From assembly GCF_030384665.1 (NCBI RefSeq), contig NC_083673.1:3233501-3297500 (forward strand): DNA of 64,000 nt. The letters run 5' to 3'. Made by a program: the position numbers and the translations under genes. Positions 40,201 through 49,843 of this stretch are shown in pieces. This stretch comes from Lodderomyces elongisporus. Taxonomy: Eukaryota > Ascomycota > Pichiomycetes > Serinales > Debaryomycetaceae. Below the pieces are notes generated by a model. The model saw only the letters and a list, made by a program, of their open reading frames with translations, did not search any database and had not been told where the DNA came from. The first letter of the stretch is position 1. Each line of letters opens with the position of its first letter.

Positions 40201-41464
40201 TGAAGAGTTTTTTCCACAATTTAGCGTACCAGAAATACTTCGAACACCTTTTGAAAGTGTTGTTTTGAGTATGAAGTCTATGGGAATCGACATTATTCAC
40301 AATTTTCCTTTTCCTACACCTCCAGACCGTTCGTCGCTTAAAAACGCAGAACGAGTACTCGTGACACTTGGTGCACTTGACCAGAAACTGAAACAAATTA
40401 CTGACTTGGGTAAAAAAATGGGGTTGTTCCCGTTGAGTCCTCGTTACGCCAAAATTTTAATCGTTGGAAACCAGCAAAACTGTTTGGATTATATAATAGC
40501 CATCGTTTCAGCATTGAGCGTTGGAAACCCATTTATTCTGGAAAATGAACTTATTAGAAATCTGGAAGCAATGGATGAGGAAGCACGGAAAGAGCTTAGG
40601 TCGAGATTCTTTAAATCAAAAGCGATGTTTTCAAAACTCGACTCATCGAGTGAGTGTATGATGTTGCTTTCAGCAGTCTGTGCCATGGATCACGTTCCTC
40701 AGGATAAACTCCAAGCATTTTATGCTTCGAATTTTTTACGACCTAAAATTATGGAGGAAATACAAAAGCTTCGCAAACAACTAGATTCAATAGTCCAAAG
40801 GTGTCTTAAGGAGGTTGATAAATTGATAAGTGACGAAAGCAGTAACAGAAATAAAGCTAAAGCACTAACCGTACCATCCAGTAAACAAGTTGGCGCTATG
40901 AAGCAAATGATTGCATCTGGGTTTGTTGATCAAGTTGCTATTCGTGGTGATTTAATTTCTGCTGATGTGAAAGTGGCGGATAGGACTCGCATTATAAGTA
41001 TTCCTTATTGCCCAGTGCTTCCAGTAAGTAAAGATGATCCATTTGTATACATCCATGCCAACTCATTGGTTGCTAACTCGGGTGCCCTTCCTGGCGCTTA
41101 CATTGTTTACCAATCACTTAGTTCAAAGAGTTCTGCACAAGATGAAAATGTTAAAGTTAGGATGAGTCCATTGGTCGATATAAGTGGGAAACAATTGACA
41201 AATATAGCGAAAAGTTCCCCGCTTCTTTCTTTTTCCAAACCGTTGGGTCATCCTTATGCACCAAAGAATTTGACACCAAATAAAAGAGAATGTTATGTCG
41301 TGCCCCGTTTTGGAGCTACACTAGGGACAGGCGGAGTGGGATGGGATCTACCCGCCATAAAAATTATGCAAGAGAAGAAACAAGGTCATTGGGTATTAGC
41401 TGAAACAACACAGAAAAGCAGCAATGGTAGTGCTAGTGCTAGAAGTAGTGGTAAAAACTTTTGA
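37253..41464 (+). CDS. ECM16: DEAH-box RNA helicase Ecm16/Dhr1
   Basis: A 1403-residue nucleolar helicase of the small-subunit processome that unwinds U3 snoRNA from pre-18S rRNA. The start M-G-K-Y-R-K-R-F-N-E-K-A-R matches Dhr1. Walker A G-E-T-G-S-G-K-T is at about residue 539, D-E-A-H at about 646, S-A-T-L follows, and Q-R-A-G-R-A-G-R-T-G is in the second RecA domain. A winged-helix, ratchet and OB-fold C-terminus follows. Long acidic repeats lie in the N-terminal 450 residues and again as an insertion in RecA2 (about 785-880), as in other Dhr1 proteins but longer. Yeast Dhr1 is 1267 residues. Confidence 0.95.
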   Translation: MGKYRKRFNEKARTGMLAKQAALKRARNKQFYNTGDEHDETPTTEVEQSNGGNSINNGVQPSNLSTQVIDDPNAQILKPVTEEERLARKRALEENLFTQNAKEAKISKAKKKRLDKYIEHQLKREEKKILLEKLSETRMDTSKLSALKELGKGKLTKKEEMIEALELERQGRGDDRTRDILYETREVKEYGDSDEDNRNYFNNADSQEEEEEDEEQEGGAHILQNKKLTAFKQGDTNKATSSFVDNRPSKFGGSGFGFGFKNIPVIKMDENVPKKKYGWRKRIEMAEKKKSIEDEEDDFASSDDDDDHSDLEHTDSSGEEHTLDSETDDSDANDSEDEREEDDELIMKTNGKETVNTDTNGKNLLKDDYEGRSEDISEEEEEEEEEEDEEDTGSSNSSYEDEDDDEEEEEEEELDENDKANSKLMQSKPRHSSIAKSFKEWAEQQIKVAEGRDDVPLRVEVSDKVKEKYAKPTIHEEDIDHSSDEEGYIPVNKNLKRDAFVVDVQRLDEIQQQRIGLPVFAEEHRIMEAVYHHDCIILCGETGSGKTTQVPQFLYEAGFGNKDNKLYSGMIGITQPRRVAAVSMAKRVGQELGNHENRVGYQIRFDTTIKDEGTATGTAMKFMTDGVLLREMMSDFLLTKYSAIIIDEAHERNINTDILIGMLTRILNLRRKYHNQDPTKYKPLKLIIMSATLRVSDFSENSTLFKVPPPIINIETRQYPVSVHFNKKTEFEYLDEAFRKACKIHRKLPLGGILIFLTGQSEITTLVKILRTEFSEKKNKTKSIGGGKSGGEITNPRGQHVYKDNIDDDNDDGNSNHNTEVRKVEVSEHVQQEAEDIEFDIDAIDASIYDDKDDYNDDDEEEEEEEGFEEAEERKAEDVGPLHVLPLFSLLPTKEQMKVFNDPPKGSRLCVVSTNVAETSLTIPGIRYVIDCGRAKEKKFNKDNGVQSYEVDWISKASANQRAGRAGRTGPGHCYRLYSSAVFEEFFPQFSVPEILRTPFESVVLSMKSMGIDIIHNFPFPTPPDRSSLKNAERVLVTLGALDQKLKQITDLGKKMGLFPLSPRYAKILIVGNQQNCLDYIIAIVSALSVGNPFILENELIRNLEAMDEEARKELRSRFFKSKAMFSKLDSSSECMMLLSAVCAMDHVPQDKLQAFYASNFLRPKIMEEIQKLRKQLDSIVQRCLKEVDKLISDESSNRNKAKALTVPSSKQVGAMKQMIASGFVDQVAIRGDLISADVKVADRTRIISIPYCPVLPVSKDDPFVYIHANSLVANSGALPGAYIVYQSLSSKSSAQDENVKVRMSPLVDISGKQLTNIAKSSPLLSFSKPLGHPYAPKNLTPNKRECYVVPRFGATLGTGGVGWDLPAIKIMQEKKQGHWVLAETTQKSSNGSASARSSGKNF

Positions 41465-41845
41465 GTAATATAAGTTTAGTAAATTCGAAATCATCTTGAA
41501 GCTTTGAAAAGTGTGGACTTTTACCAAGTGTCACTAGTATCTTATTATTGTATTGTTTCCCGCATTGAAGAGTTGTCTTGTCTACTCGTTTTCAAAAATG
41601 ATATAATTGTTATTAATATTTATTCCTTTTTTTTTTTCTTTTGCTTCTTTCGCTCTTGTGTATTTTTTTAATTTTTTTTTTTGTTCTCACAACACTTTAA
41701 TTCAAAAGTTAAGGAGACTTTTCTGATGCCTAAAAAGCAATCGCGTAAAATATTCTGGGTTCAAACTTGTTCCTTTGTTTTTCTTTGTTTTTTTTTTTCA
41801 ACAAAAGAATACATATTTTGTTTCAATTGAAACAACATCTTCAAA
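41465..41845. other. promoter region of POM152
   Basis: 380 bp between two plus-strand genes, dominated by oligo-T runs. No gene or tRNA is seen. Confidence 0.6.
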
Positions 41846-44800
41846 ATGAGGGAAGATTTGTTTTATACAAGGGATCAAGGGAGGCGACATTTGAGCCTGC
41901 ATCAGGGCCTGGCTCAACAGGGGTATCTGCAAGAGCGCCAATCAAGAAAAGGAACAGCAGAAGCTGGACCTTTGATATCTAGTGATATACTCGACCTCGC
42001 ATCTCAACGACTATTTATTGTTTCGGCATTCATTCTTATACAAAGTTGGAAATTATACGATCTACTATTACTCAAATCAGACTTTGCCCTTTCATCTAAT
42101 AGCAATAAGGGACTTGATGGTATATCAACAATATCGACCGCTGGGTTCTTGTTCAAATACATTATCATTGATGGCTTATTTGTATGGAGTTTACCGATTT
42201 TGAACATTCCGTATTTGAGGTTTTCTTTGTCAAAGACAATTTTGTTCACAATTATTTTGAATGCATCAACTGTATTCTTGGTAAGTTCTTGGGCTGTTCC
42301 ACTTTTATCAAACGTTTTTTTACCTGTTTGGAAGTTTGTACTACAAAAGAAGGAGCTAAACATAGTGGGTGAGTCGATCAATGTGGCTAAAGCCATTGAC
42401 ATGGATTCACATTTCAAAGGACAGTTAACAATTCATTACCTTCCTGACTCATCTGCCAAGATGAACCCATTCAATATTGATCAGGTTTGTTTAGGTTCCG
42501 AGAACAACTTTATGATCAAAATGCCTATTGAATTCAACTCAACTTCGGGGATTGGTGTCATACAGATCCAACAGATTACCCCAGATAATGAAGTACGTTT
42601 GCATAATTACACTGGCAGAGCACTCAAAAAGATCTTAAAGCGGGATGTCTCTAGTTTAGAGAGTCCCTCAAAGTTGCATCGAAATTTAAAGCCAATGTCG
42701 AAACATGTTTCAAAGTCCAATACGATCTTTTATGCCGAGTATCCTATTATATCACCGGGATCCTATCGAATCAAAAGCGTTTTGGATACAAAGGGGAATA
42801 GTATACGAACATACAAATCTGAATTTGTTGTAGCCGAGTGCCCACTGGCACGATTCTACTATCCTCCGCACTTTGACCAAAATAAGAAATTCACTTGCTT
42901 TACATCCTTAACAACAGACTCATTCAGCTTTCCATGGATTGAGACTTTGGGCCTGACACATGTATTTGTCTCAGTTGACGTAAGCTTGAATAAACAGGAG
43001 TTTAAAAAATTAAACATTAGCGTTGGACAAGATGTTGTTTCCAGTCCGAAAAACTCAAAAACTGATATAAGCTATTTAAAGCCGCAGAGATTATTAAGAA
43101 ACTCTTTGGAGGAAAACATTATGAAGCAGCTTAATCAAACTTTGTTGGGAACAAACTCTTTATTGGAATTCAAATTGGTTTCTGTTCAAGACACAATTGG
43201 AAATTTGCACCGATATCAACCACTTTCCAAAGACTCTGATGTCTTTTATGAAATCAGTTTGCGAAAATCACCAGAAGTGGGCCTATTTGACTCAAATCCC
43301 GAGCTAGAATTGGCGATCAACTCTTCAAAGAAGTTGTCTCTCTCTTACACCGACATTTTTTATAAAAATGATTTTCCCCTCGATGTTGTTGTTGGATTCA
43401 ATAATGAAACTGAGATAACTAAATCATTCAAGTCAGCATCTGACTTGCATCAAGGTATTTCGATTTCAAAGCCGGGATCTTATCAATTACTAAAAGTGAA
43501 CGATGCCAAATGTCCATGTGCCATATCTCCCAAAAATTCCGTCCAAGCAAAATTAGCACAACTTCCCGAGATAAATATTGCAGCCTCACCTATAAGTGAC
43601 CGATGTCTAGGTGTCACGGGTTATAAATTTGATTTCGAATTTAGTGGGAAACCACCATTTAGGCTTCATTATCATATATATACCAATGAAACTGGTGGTG
43701 TTTTGAAACCAATAAGGTCTGCTACAGGTAAAGCCACGAGAGAAATTATTTCAAATTCTAAGTCACACTCGTTTGAATTCCAGCCCCCATCTGAGGGTAA
43801 CTATGCCATAGTTTTCAACAGTATAATGGATAGTTATTACCATCGACATCCTATCGCGATTGATGAGAAAAAGTACACATACCACACGTACTTTAGACAA
43901 GTTTCAGAAATAGGAATGCAAGTTAGATCGCGGACAGTCAAAACATGCTACGGTGTGCCTGCTACGTTACCATTGACATTTAAAGGTAATGGACCATTTA
44001 GCTTTGTTTACGATTTTGTTAACCCAGATACAGGAAAGCCAATAACTAAAAGTACCTCAGTTACAAATGTGACCTCTTATTCAATTACAACACCTCCATC
44101 TTTGTATGGTAAAGCTGCAGATGTTGTGTTGAGGAGTGCAAAAGATCGGTTTGGATGTGATGCAAGAATGACCTCGCAGAGTATTCGAATTATTAGCAGA
44201 CCAGAAATTCCTGAGGTTGAGTTTGGTGCAGCGAAAGAGCATTTTGAAATTGTTGAAGGTAGTTTCATAGAGGTGCCATTGAATATCAAGTCGTCAGTTG
44301 GTTTGCGTGGATCAGACTTGATCAATCTCAAATTTGTACCAAAGGATGGAGACGAAATCGAGGACTCTCGAATAATAAGGGCTGAAATAAGAAGCGGTTC
44401 TTCTGTGAAATTGACCAAAGCAGGTAGTTATTGGCTTGATTCATTTGTTAATGATGGTTGTCAGGGACTTGTCTCACACAGTGAACGCAAAATTACATTG
44501 TCGTATTTTGATCGCCCAGAAATGAAACTTTCAGTTGATAAAGATTTGCTCGATATTCAAGACACAACCACAATATCTTTGAAACCCGTTTGTAATGGAT
44601 GTCCTCTTGAGGCGGAATTGCAAATGTACGGAAAACCACCATTTTTGGTTGACTATGAGCTAAAGTTACCTTCTGGAAGAATTGAGTCGAGAAAAATTCG
44701 TATTGATGGCACTAGAATGAAAGTGAAGTTGCCAACTAAGGAGGATGGCGTATATGAACACCGTTTTGTCCGTATCTATGATGCACACTATTCAGAACAT

Positions 44801-45754
44801 ACTGGTATCCATATCAGACCCGCTGTCCCCAAGATATCGTACAAGATTAATCCTTTGCCCAACGTCAAGTTTGTTCCTGATAGGCACTTTTCTCAAATCT
44901 GTGAGAACAAATTGAAAAATATTGACGAAGTTTTGGAAGTGCCTGTTCTACTCTCAGGAGAATATCCATTTGTCATTGATGCAACGATAACAAATGAAGA
45001 AACGAGGAAGCAAAAATCTATCCAATTCCGCAATGTCAATAAACCTACCTTGGATGTGCAACTATCTAATTTTGAGTCTCTTGGGGATTACTCAATAGTT
45101 TTGAACAAAATAATTGATGGAAATGGTTGCATCAACACCGAGCAAAGATCAAACCGCAAATACATTTTGTCAATAACTGAGCCTCCTGATGTTGTTTCTT
45201 CATTTCCCGAACAGAAACATTACTGTGTTGGTGATCATGTGTCGTATAATGTTAACGGTGTATATCCTGTCACTGTTTCGTACCAATACAATGATGTCAA
45301 CAAAGAAGCCAAAGTCCACCAACGCTTTATAAGATTAGCTTCGAAACCTGGAATTTTACACATCAAGAGGTTGGTTGATTCGGGCGAGAATAGTTGTGTA
45401 GTTGACTTGAGCGCGAATCATGAAAAATTTGCGTCGTTGCTGCTCCAAGTGCATGATCTTCCTAGTGTTGAGGTCAACAAGGGTGATTATATAGTTGAGG
45501 ATTTGCATGAAGGTGATCAAACTGAATTGATTTTCACTTTCCAAGGCGAGCCACCATTTCTGGTTACATATATAAGAACCATTGATGTCAAAAAGGGTGG
45601 TAAAAAATTGAGGAAGCTTTTGGAAAAGGAAACAGTGCTGAATATCGAGGATTTCGAACATGTTGTATTGGCTAGCCTCGAGGGTACTTATGAGGCCATT
45701 GAAGTGCGTGACAAGTATTGCCGAGCAGTTAAAAATATACATTACATAGAGTAG
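41846..45754 (+). CDS. POM152: nuclear pore membrane protein Pom152
   Basis: A 1302-residue integral pore-membrane nucleoporin that forms the lumenal ring of the nuclear pore complex. Hydrophobic segments near residues 55-75, 98-118 and 128-152 anchor the protein, and the long C-terminal remainder is lumenal and made of repeated Ig-like domains, each with a G-x-P-P-F-x-x-x-Y type motif (for example about residues 605-615, 705-715, 925-935 and 1230-1240). The segment P-L-I-S-S-D-I-L-D-L-A-S-Q-R before the first span fits Pom152. Its length is close to yeast (1337). Confidence 0.93.
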   Translation: MREDLFYTRDQGRRHLSLHQGLAQQGYLQERQSRKGTAEAGPLISSDILDLASQRLFIVSAFILIQSWKLYDLLLLKSDFALSSNSNKGLDGISTISTAGFLFKYIIIDGLFVWSLPILNIPYLRFSLSKTILFTIILNASTVFLVSSWAVPLLSNVFLPVWKFVLQKKELNIVGESINVAKAIDMDSHFKGQLTIHYLPDSSAKMNPFNIDQVCLGSENNFMIKMPIEFNSTSGIGVIQIQQITPDNEVRLHNYTGRALKKILKRDVSSLESPSKLHRNLKPMSKHVSKSNTIFYAEYPIISPGSYRIKSVLDTKGNSIRTYKSEFVVAECPLARFYYPPHFDQNKKFTCFTSLTTDSFSFPWIETLGLTHVFVSVDVSLNKQEFKKLNISVGQDVVSSPKNSKTDISYLKPQRLLRNSLEENIMKQLNQTLLGTNSLLEFKLVSVQDTIGNLHRYQPLSKDSDVFYEISLRKSPEVGLFDSNPELELAINSSKKLSLSYTDIFYKNDFPLDVVVGFNNETEITKSFKSASDLHQGISISKPGSYQLLKVNDAKCPCAISPKNSVQAKLAQLPEINIAASPISDRCLGVTGYKFDFEFSGKPPFRLHYHIYTNETGGVLKPIRSATGKATREIISNSKSHSFEFQPPSEGNYAIVFNSIMDSYYHRHPIAIDEKKYTYHTYFRQVSEIGMQVRSRTVKTCYGVPATLPLTFKGNGPFSFVYDFVNPDTGKPITKSTSVTNVTSYSITTPPSLYGKAADVVLRSAKDRFGCDARMTSQSIRIISRPEIPEVEFGAAKEHFEIVEGSFIEVPLNIKSSVGLRGSDLINLKFVPKDGDEIEDSRIIRAEIRSGSSVKLTKAGSYWLDSFVNDGCQGLVSHSERKITLSYFDRPEMKLSVDKDLLDIQDTTTISLKPVCNGCPLEAELQMYGKPPFLVDYELKLPSGRIESRKIRIDGTRMKVKLPTKEDGVYEHRFVRIYDAHYSEHTGIHIRPAVPKISYKINPLPNVKFVPDRHFSQICENKLKNIDEVLEVPVLLSGEYPFVIDATITNEETRKQKSIQFRNVNKPTLDVQLSNFESLGDYSIVLNKIIDGNGCINTEQRSNRKYILSITEPPDVVSSFPEQKHYCVGDHVSYNVNGVYPVTVSYQYNDVNKEAKVHQRFIRLASKPGILHIKRLVDSGENSCVVDLSANHEKFASLLLQVHDLPSVEVNKGDYIVEDLHEGDQTELIFTFQGEPPFLVTYIRTIDVKKGGKKLRKLLEKETVLNIEDFEHVVLASLEGTYEAIEVRDKYCRAVKNIHYIE

Positions 45755-46027
45755 GTTGGTGCATGAACCTGTCAAATTGCAATTTAGTTTAGAATTATAC
45801 AAGTATAAACCAATAAAATATAAAATATAAAATAAAAGTAAATTTTTGTAAATAAAAAAAATGGAAAAGAAAGAAACAAATAAGAAGTTTAAAAACGAAT
45901 ATCAAGTTAGAACTGAAAGTGTACTTGGTGTATTTTTTTCAAAAACTTCTTTTGTGATGATCTGAAACGGTTAAAGTGTAATTATAAAACATATTCAAAT
46001 ACTCATAGTACGATAGTAGTGGTGAAG

Positions 46028-46372
46028 CTATGCCCATCTCGAGGTTGTAAACTTTATGTATTCTGTCAGTATTGCCTCTGCAACATCGATATCTTTCTCC
46101 GTGATGCTATTTCCTGCATCGTGCGTAGTCAACTCAAGATCTACTTTGTTGTAAGTCGTTGTAATAGTTGGGTGGTGCCTGTTTAAATGGGCTATACTAG
46201 CTACTTTGTTCAAGAATTCCCATGTGCTCTTAAAATTACGAAATTGATAGTGACTGCGGAGTACTTGTGAAGGTGGTGTTTGTAAAGATTGCATTGTCCA
46301 TCTTGGAGCGGCTAACCCATTGATACGTTTGAGCCCCAGAGCAACCTCGGCAGGAGAGAGACCTTTCACCAT
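46028..46372 (-). CDS. pterin-4a-carbinolamine dehydratase (PCD/DCoH family)
   Basis: A small alpha/beta enzyme that dehydrates 4a-hydroxytetrahydropterin. In fungi without aromatic hydroxylases its role is unclear, and moonlighting or molybdopterin-related roles have been proposed for the family. H62-L-N-R-H-H67-P-T-I-T-T-T-Y gives the active-site His-Pro motif, followed by T-H-D-A-G-N-S-I-T-E-K-D-I-D-V-A, also typical. 114 residues is the usual length. An upstream ATG at 46458-46460 could add 13 residues through a 49-nt intron (46376-46424); see the findings. Confidence 0.88.
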   Translation of the reverse strand: MVKGLSPAEVALGLKRINGLAAPRWTMQSLQTPPSQVLRSHYQFRNFKSTWEFLNKVASIAHLNRHHPTITTTYNKVDLELTTHDAGNSITEKDIDVAEAILTEYIKFTTSRWA

Positions 46373-46782
46373 GTTCTGTTAATAATTATGGAATAGTGCA
46401 AGCTGAGAAATTGTTATAACTCACCTCTTTGTCGCGGTTCACCTTTTTCCCAAATCCCATTGAACATCGAGCCGAAAGCGAAAAGAGGATTAGCGAGATT
46501 TTAGTAAAGCATAAAAAGCAGAAAGAGAAAGAGAAAGAGAAAAACGTAAAAGAAAATATTGCACAAAATCTGGGGTCCGCTTTTTTTTTTATTTAGATCT
46601 CGATCTTTAAATAAAGTAAACGGAAACTTTGCTTGAACCAAAGGAATTGACTACTAAAAACAAAATAGAAAAGCACACACACACACACACACACACACTA
46701 CCGAAAAAGTGCTGCCTTTCCCTTTCAAAATATAGCCGCTTTTAAAAGTCTGTCTTTCCATGTATGACGACAAACTCGAAGT
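46373..46782. other. divergent promoter region, dehydratase to AP mu gene
   Basis: 410 bp with the possible extra dehydratase exon (46425-46460), AGAAAG repeats, and an (AC)n run (about 46674-46699) in the leader of the mu-chain gene. Confidence 0.5.
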
Positions 46783-49068
46783 ATGGTTTCTGCGATATAT
46801 ATCCTACATTATGAATCCGAAGAGGGCTACAATATCAACAACAATGCCATAAGCAATAGTGATAGTTATAAACATTATGATAACAATGATAAACTTGGAG
46901 ATGTATCGTTCTTCCAATGTTTAACGAGTCGGCGATATCGAGGAAACTGTATGCCAGATGATATATCTATACTAAATGCTTTTTATCACCAACTCACATC
47001 TCTCGAGGAACAAGAACACTACCCGGTACTTTACATCAAGAACTTTTCATACATTTATATACGATGTGAGAATGGTATCATTCTATTGGCAATAGCAAAT
47101 GCAAATGAGAATGTGATGCAGGTCATTATGTTTTTGAAAAGTTTTCAGTTGATATTGATACACTACTTGTGCAAGGGAAAAGGTGACAGCAAATTATTGA
47201 CTAGGGAGAAAATTTTGGATAATATAATTATCATATCCGAGTTGTTGGATGAATGCTTGGACTTTGGAATCTTGCAAATTACAGATTATAAATTACTTGA
47301 GGAGTATATCAAGGCAGAGCCCAATGTACCTAAGATTTCTTCTCATAAAGAGAATAGTTACGAGTCATCTTCTAGTTCTTCTTCTTCTGAGTATGACTCA
47401 GACGATGAAGAAGGATTGCAAAAGCTAAATAATAGCAACACAACTATGTACAAACATGGAAACAAGAATAAGCTCAAAAATAAGACAAAGACTAATAGTA
47501 AGAACAAGAACAAGAATAAGAATAAGAATAAGAGCAAGAATAGCAAGCATAAAAAAGATATCAAGTCCACTCATAATCAAGCGGTGCATAAAGATGTTTT
47601 GTCTGATAAAGCCGATATTGTCAATAGTTCTATTTTGCGAACTTACTCTCTGGCCATTAATTGGAGACCTAAGGGGATATTCTACGCAAAAAACGAGATA
47701 TTTGTTGATATTATAGAAGATTGTGAATTCGTGTATGATTTGGCTACCCAATCTATAAAGCGAAATGAAATCTATGGCACCTGTGTTGTTAAGTCGTATT
47801 TGTCTGGTATACCCATATGTCGACTTGGTTTTAATGAAGATTACATGACATCAATCCGCAATGAGGACAAGGAGGCGGTAATTGAAAAATTTTCTCGCAC
47901 AGACTCGCCGTTGCCCGAAAATCAACTATCGGATGAAGCAGGCTCAACAATAGATGAGACAGAAGAAGAAATTTTGTCTGATACTGAGGCTAATAACCCA
48001 TTTGTGCCTCACGATGGTGTCAACAGCCCACTAAAAGAGTATAACACCGATGAGAAGGCAAATCCAATTACAAATAGAAATACAAATCCAAATCCAAGTA
48101 CAAATCCAAATACTCATGTTAGTACTGGTGCCGATACAAATACAATCTCGAGTTCACAGGGAAATGGAAAGAAGCCCAAGCACGTGTTTCCAATACGTAA
48201 TATACAGTTCCATCAGTGTATTGAGCTTGCCAAGATCTACAGAGACAATATAATGACGTTTATTCCGCCGGATGACAAGTTTATTTTAATGACATTCAAT
48301 GTTGAGCAGCAGAAAAATAGAAAAAAACAACCATTGATTATGATCAATCCAATGTTCAAAGTTGTAAAGCAAGATGGTGTTCTTCAAATCATGTGCACAC
48401 TATCAACAAACTTTCCTAGAAGACGGCATTGTAGAAGTTTGTTGGTTAAGATCCCAATCAATCCCTTTTTATTTGAGTTGAATTTGAATAAAACGGATTT
48501 GAAATACAAAACTGATTACGGAGAGGTAACTTTAAAAGTTGACACTATGGATATAATATGGAAAATTGATACCATAGATGGGAAACAAACAGCGCGGATG
48601 ATGTGTGAACTAGCATTGCTCAATGTTGATAATATAACAAGCATGAAAATAAGTGACTTTGTTAACCGACGCGTTAGCAAGATAGATCTACTAAATGGCG
48701 GGAACAGTTTTGAAGAGCTCAATCCAGAAGATGAAGCGATGCATGAACTCGATGATTTCTACGGTGTTAATGGCCATTTGTCAACCTCGGCAAGAAAGCA
48801 TTTATTAGAAAAGATCAAAAAGGATTTTGTTAGTGATGACATTCAGATGACATTCAAAATTCCCATGTACACATACTCTGGTCTAAAGCTCACATACTTG
48901 TCTGTTGAAGAAGAGCAGATGAAGTACCCTTGTTTTCCTTGGATTCGATATTTGACCAAGAGCGTCGACTCGTTTGGGCAACAAAAACTACCCGATTCTG
49001 ACCGCTTCAATGGGCAAAACTGTAGTTACCGGTTCAAGCTTGGTCTCAATTCCTTTGCAGTTACTTGA
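46783..49068 (+). CDS. APM2: AP complex medium (mu) chain, Apm2-like
   Basis: A 761-residue adaptor subunit for clathrin-coated vesicle cargo selection. An N-terminal longin domain (M-V-S-A-I-Y-I-L, residues 1-165) and a mu-homology domain (starting R-P-K-G-I-F-Y-A-K-N-E-I-F-V-D at about residue 305) with S-Y-L-S-G-I-P are visible. The MHD is diverged and split by an acidic and Asn/Thr-rich insertion (about 375-465), and a Ser plus Lys/Asn-rich linker separates the two domains (about 190-270). Length and divergence fit Apm2 rather than Apm1, Apm3 or Apm4, which are shorter; this choice is an inference. Confidence 0.7.
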   Translation: MVSAIYILHYESEEGYNINNNAISNSDSYKHYDNNDKLGDVSFFQCLTSRRYRGNCMPDDISILNAFYHQLTSLEEQEHYPVLYIKNFSYIYIRCENGIILLAIANANENVMQVIMFLKSFQLILIHYLCKGKGDSKLLTREKILDNIIIISELLDECLDFGILQITDYKLLEEYIKAEPNVPKISSHKENSYESSSSSSSSEYDSDDEEGLQKLNNSNTTMYKHGNKNKLKNKTKTNSKNKNKNKNKNKSKNSKHKKDIKSTHNQAVHKDVLSDKADIVNSSILRTYSLAINWRPKGIFYAKNEIFVDIIEDCEFVYDLATQSIKRNEIYGTCVVKSYLSGIPICRLGFNEDYMTSIRNEDKEAVIEKFSRTDSPLPENQLSDEAGSTIDETEEEILSDTEANNPFVPHDGVNSPLKEYNTDEKANPITNRNTNPNPSTNPNTHVSTGADTNTISSSQGNGKKPKHVFPIRNIQFHQCIELAKIYRDNIMTFIPPDDKFILMTFNVEQQKNRKKQPLIMINPMFKVVKQDGVLQIMCTLSTNFPRRRHCRSLLVKIPINPFLFELNLNKTDLKYKTDYGEVTLKVDTMDIIWKIDTIDGKQTARMMCELALLNVDNITSMKISDFVNRRVSKIDLLNGGNSFEELNPEDEAMHELDDFYGVNGHLSTSARKHLLEKIKKDFVSDDIQMTFKIPMYTYSGLKLTYLSVEEEQMKYPCFPWIRYLTKSVDSFGQQKLPDSDRFNGQNCSYRFKLGLNSFAVT

Positions 49069-49843
49069 TTATCTCCTTCCAATACAAAAGTAAAAGATAT
49101 CTTAGAATGAGCGTGGGAAAAAAAAGGAAACATAGGTACAGAGTTGGTCCAAGAAAACGATGAACGACAAGTTGAGTAAAAAAAAGACACAAAAATAAAA
49201 AGAAAATTAAAATTATAAACAAAAACAAAAATAAAAACAAAAACAAAAACAAAAAGTGAAACAAAGTCATAAACGTAGTGATTCCAAGATATAAAATCAA
49301 TTAGAAATAAATATCAAAGATTAATAGAGCTAGAATAGATTCAAAAATAGAGTACAATTTTTATGGCTGTCAATTGGCTTAGAATAGCTTCGGGTTTTTC
49401 ATCACCTCCCATTCTCTAATCTTTGCACAGTTTGCCAATAATTCCCAAATATTGCATATCTCGGAAACTTTTTCCTCTTTGGGAAGTTGCGCGTTGCTTC
49501 TTTTAAAGTTTTTTCTTTTCGGTTTTTTTTTTTTGATAATGCTCGTTAACTTAAAGATTCAATATCTTTGTACAATTGCAACACAAAACAGAAAGCTGCT
49601 GTTATAATCTTTTAAACATACACTACTACTACATTATGAAGTTCAACGTATAGATAAGGGTTTTTATTTTTCAACAAACAGTTTTCCAAGAAATTCTGTC
49701 GCGAAGGACAATCATGCCATGTCGAGCAGTAGTTATGGCCTGATTCTTTCCTTTTGAGTTTGAAATTGGTGGTTAATACCTCTACAGGTCTGCAAGTATT
49801 AGGCAAAACTGCAATAGATTCAGAACATATATAGAGCTACATC
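49069..49843. other. intergenic region before the Zn2Cys6 gene
   Basis: 775 bp of AT-rich DNA with AAAAAC repeats (about 49218-49257) just after the mu-chain stop. No gene is recognised. Confidence 0.55.

Noticed and set aside
41750..41775. GGGTTCAAACTTG resembling a tRNA B box upstream of POM152
   Set aside because: No A box at the right distance and no paired acceptor ends.
47425..47751. Minus-strand hydrophobic frame inside the AP mu gene
   Set aside because: It is the reverse of the Lys/Asn-rich linker; hydrophobicity comes from AAG/AAT read as CTT/ATT.
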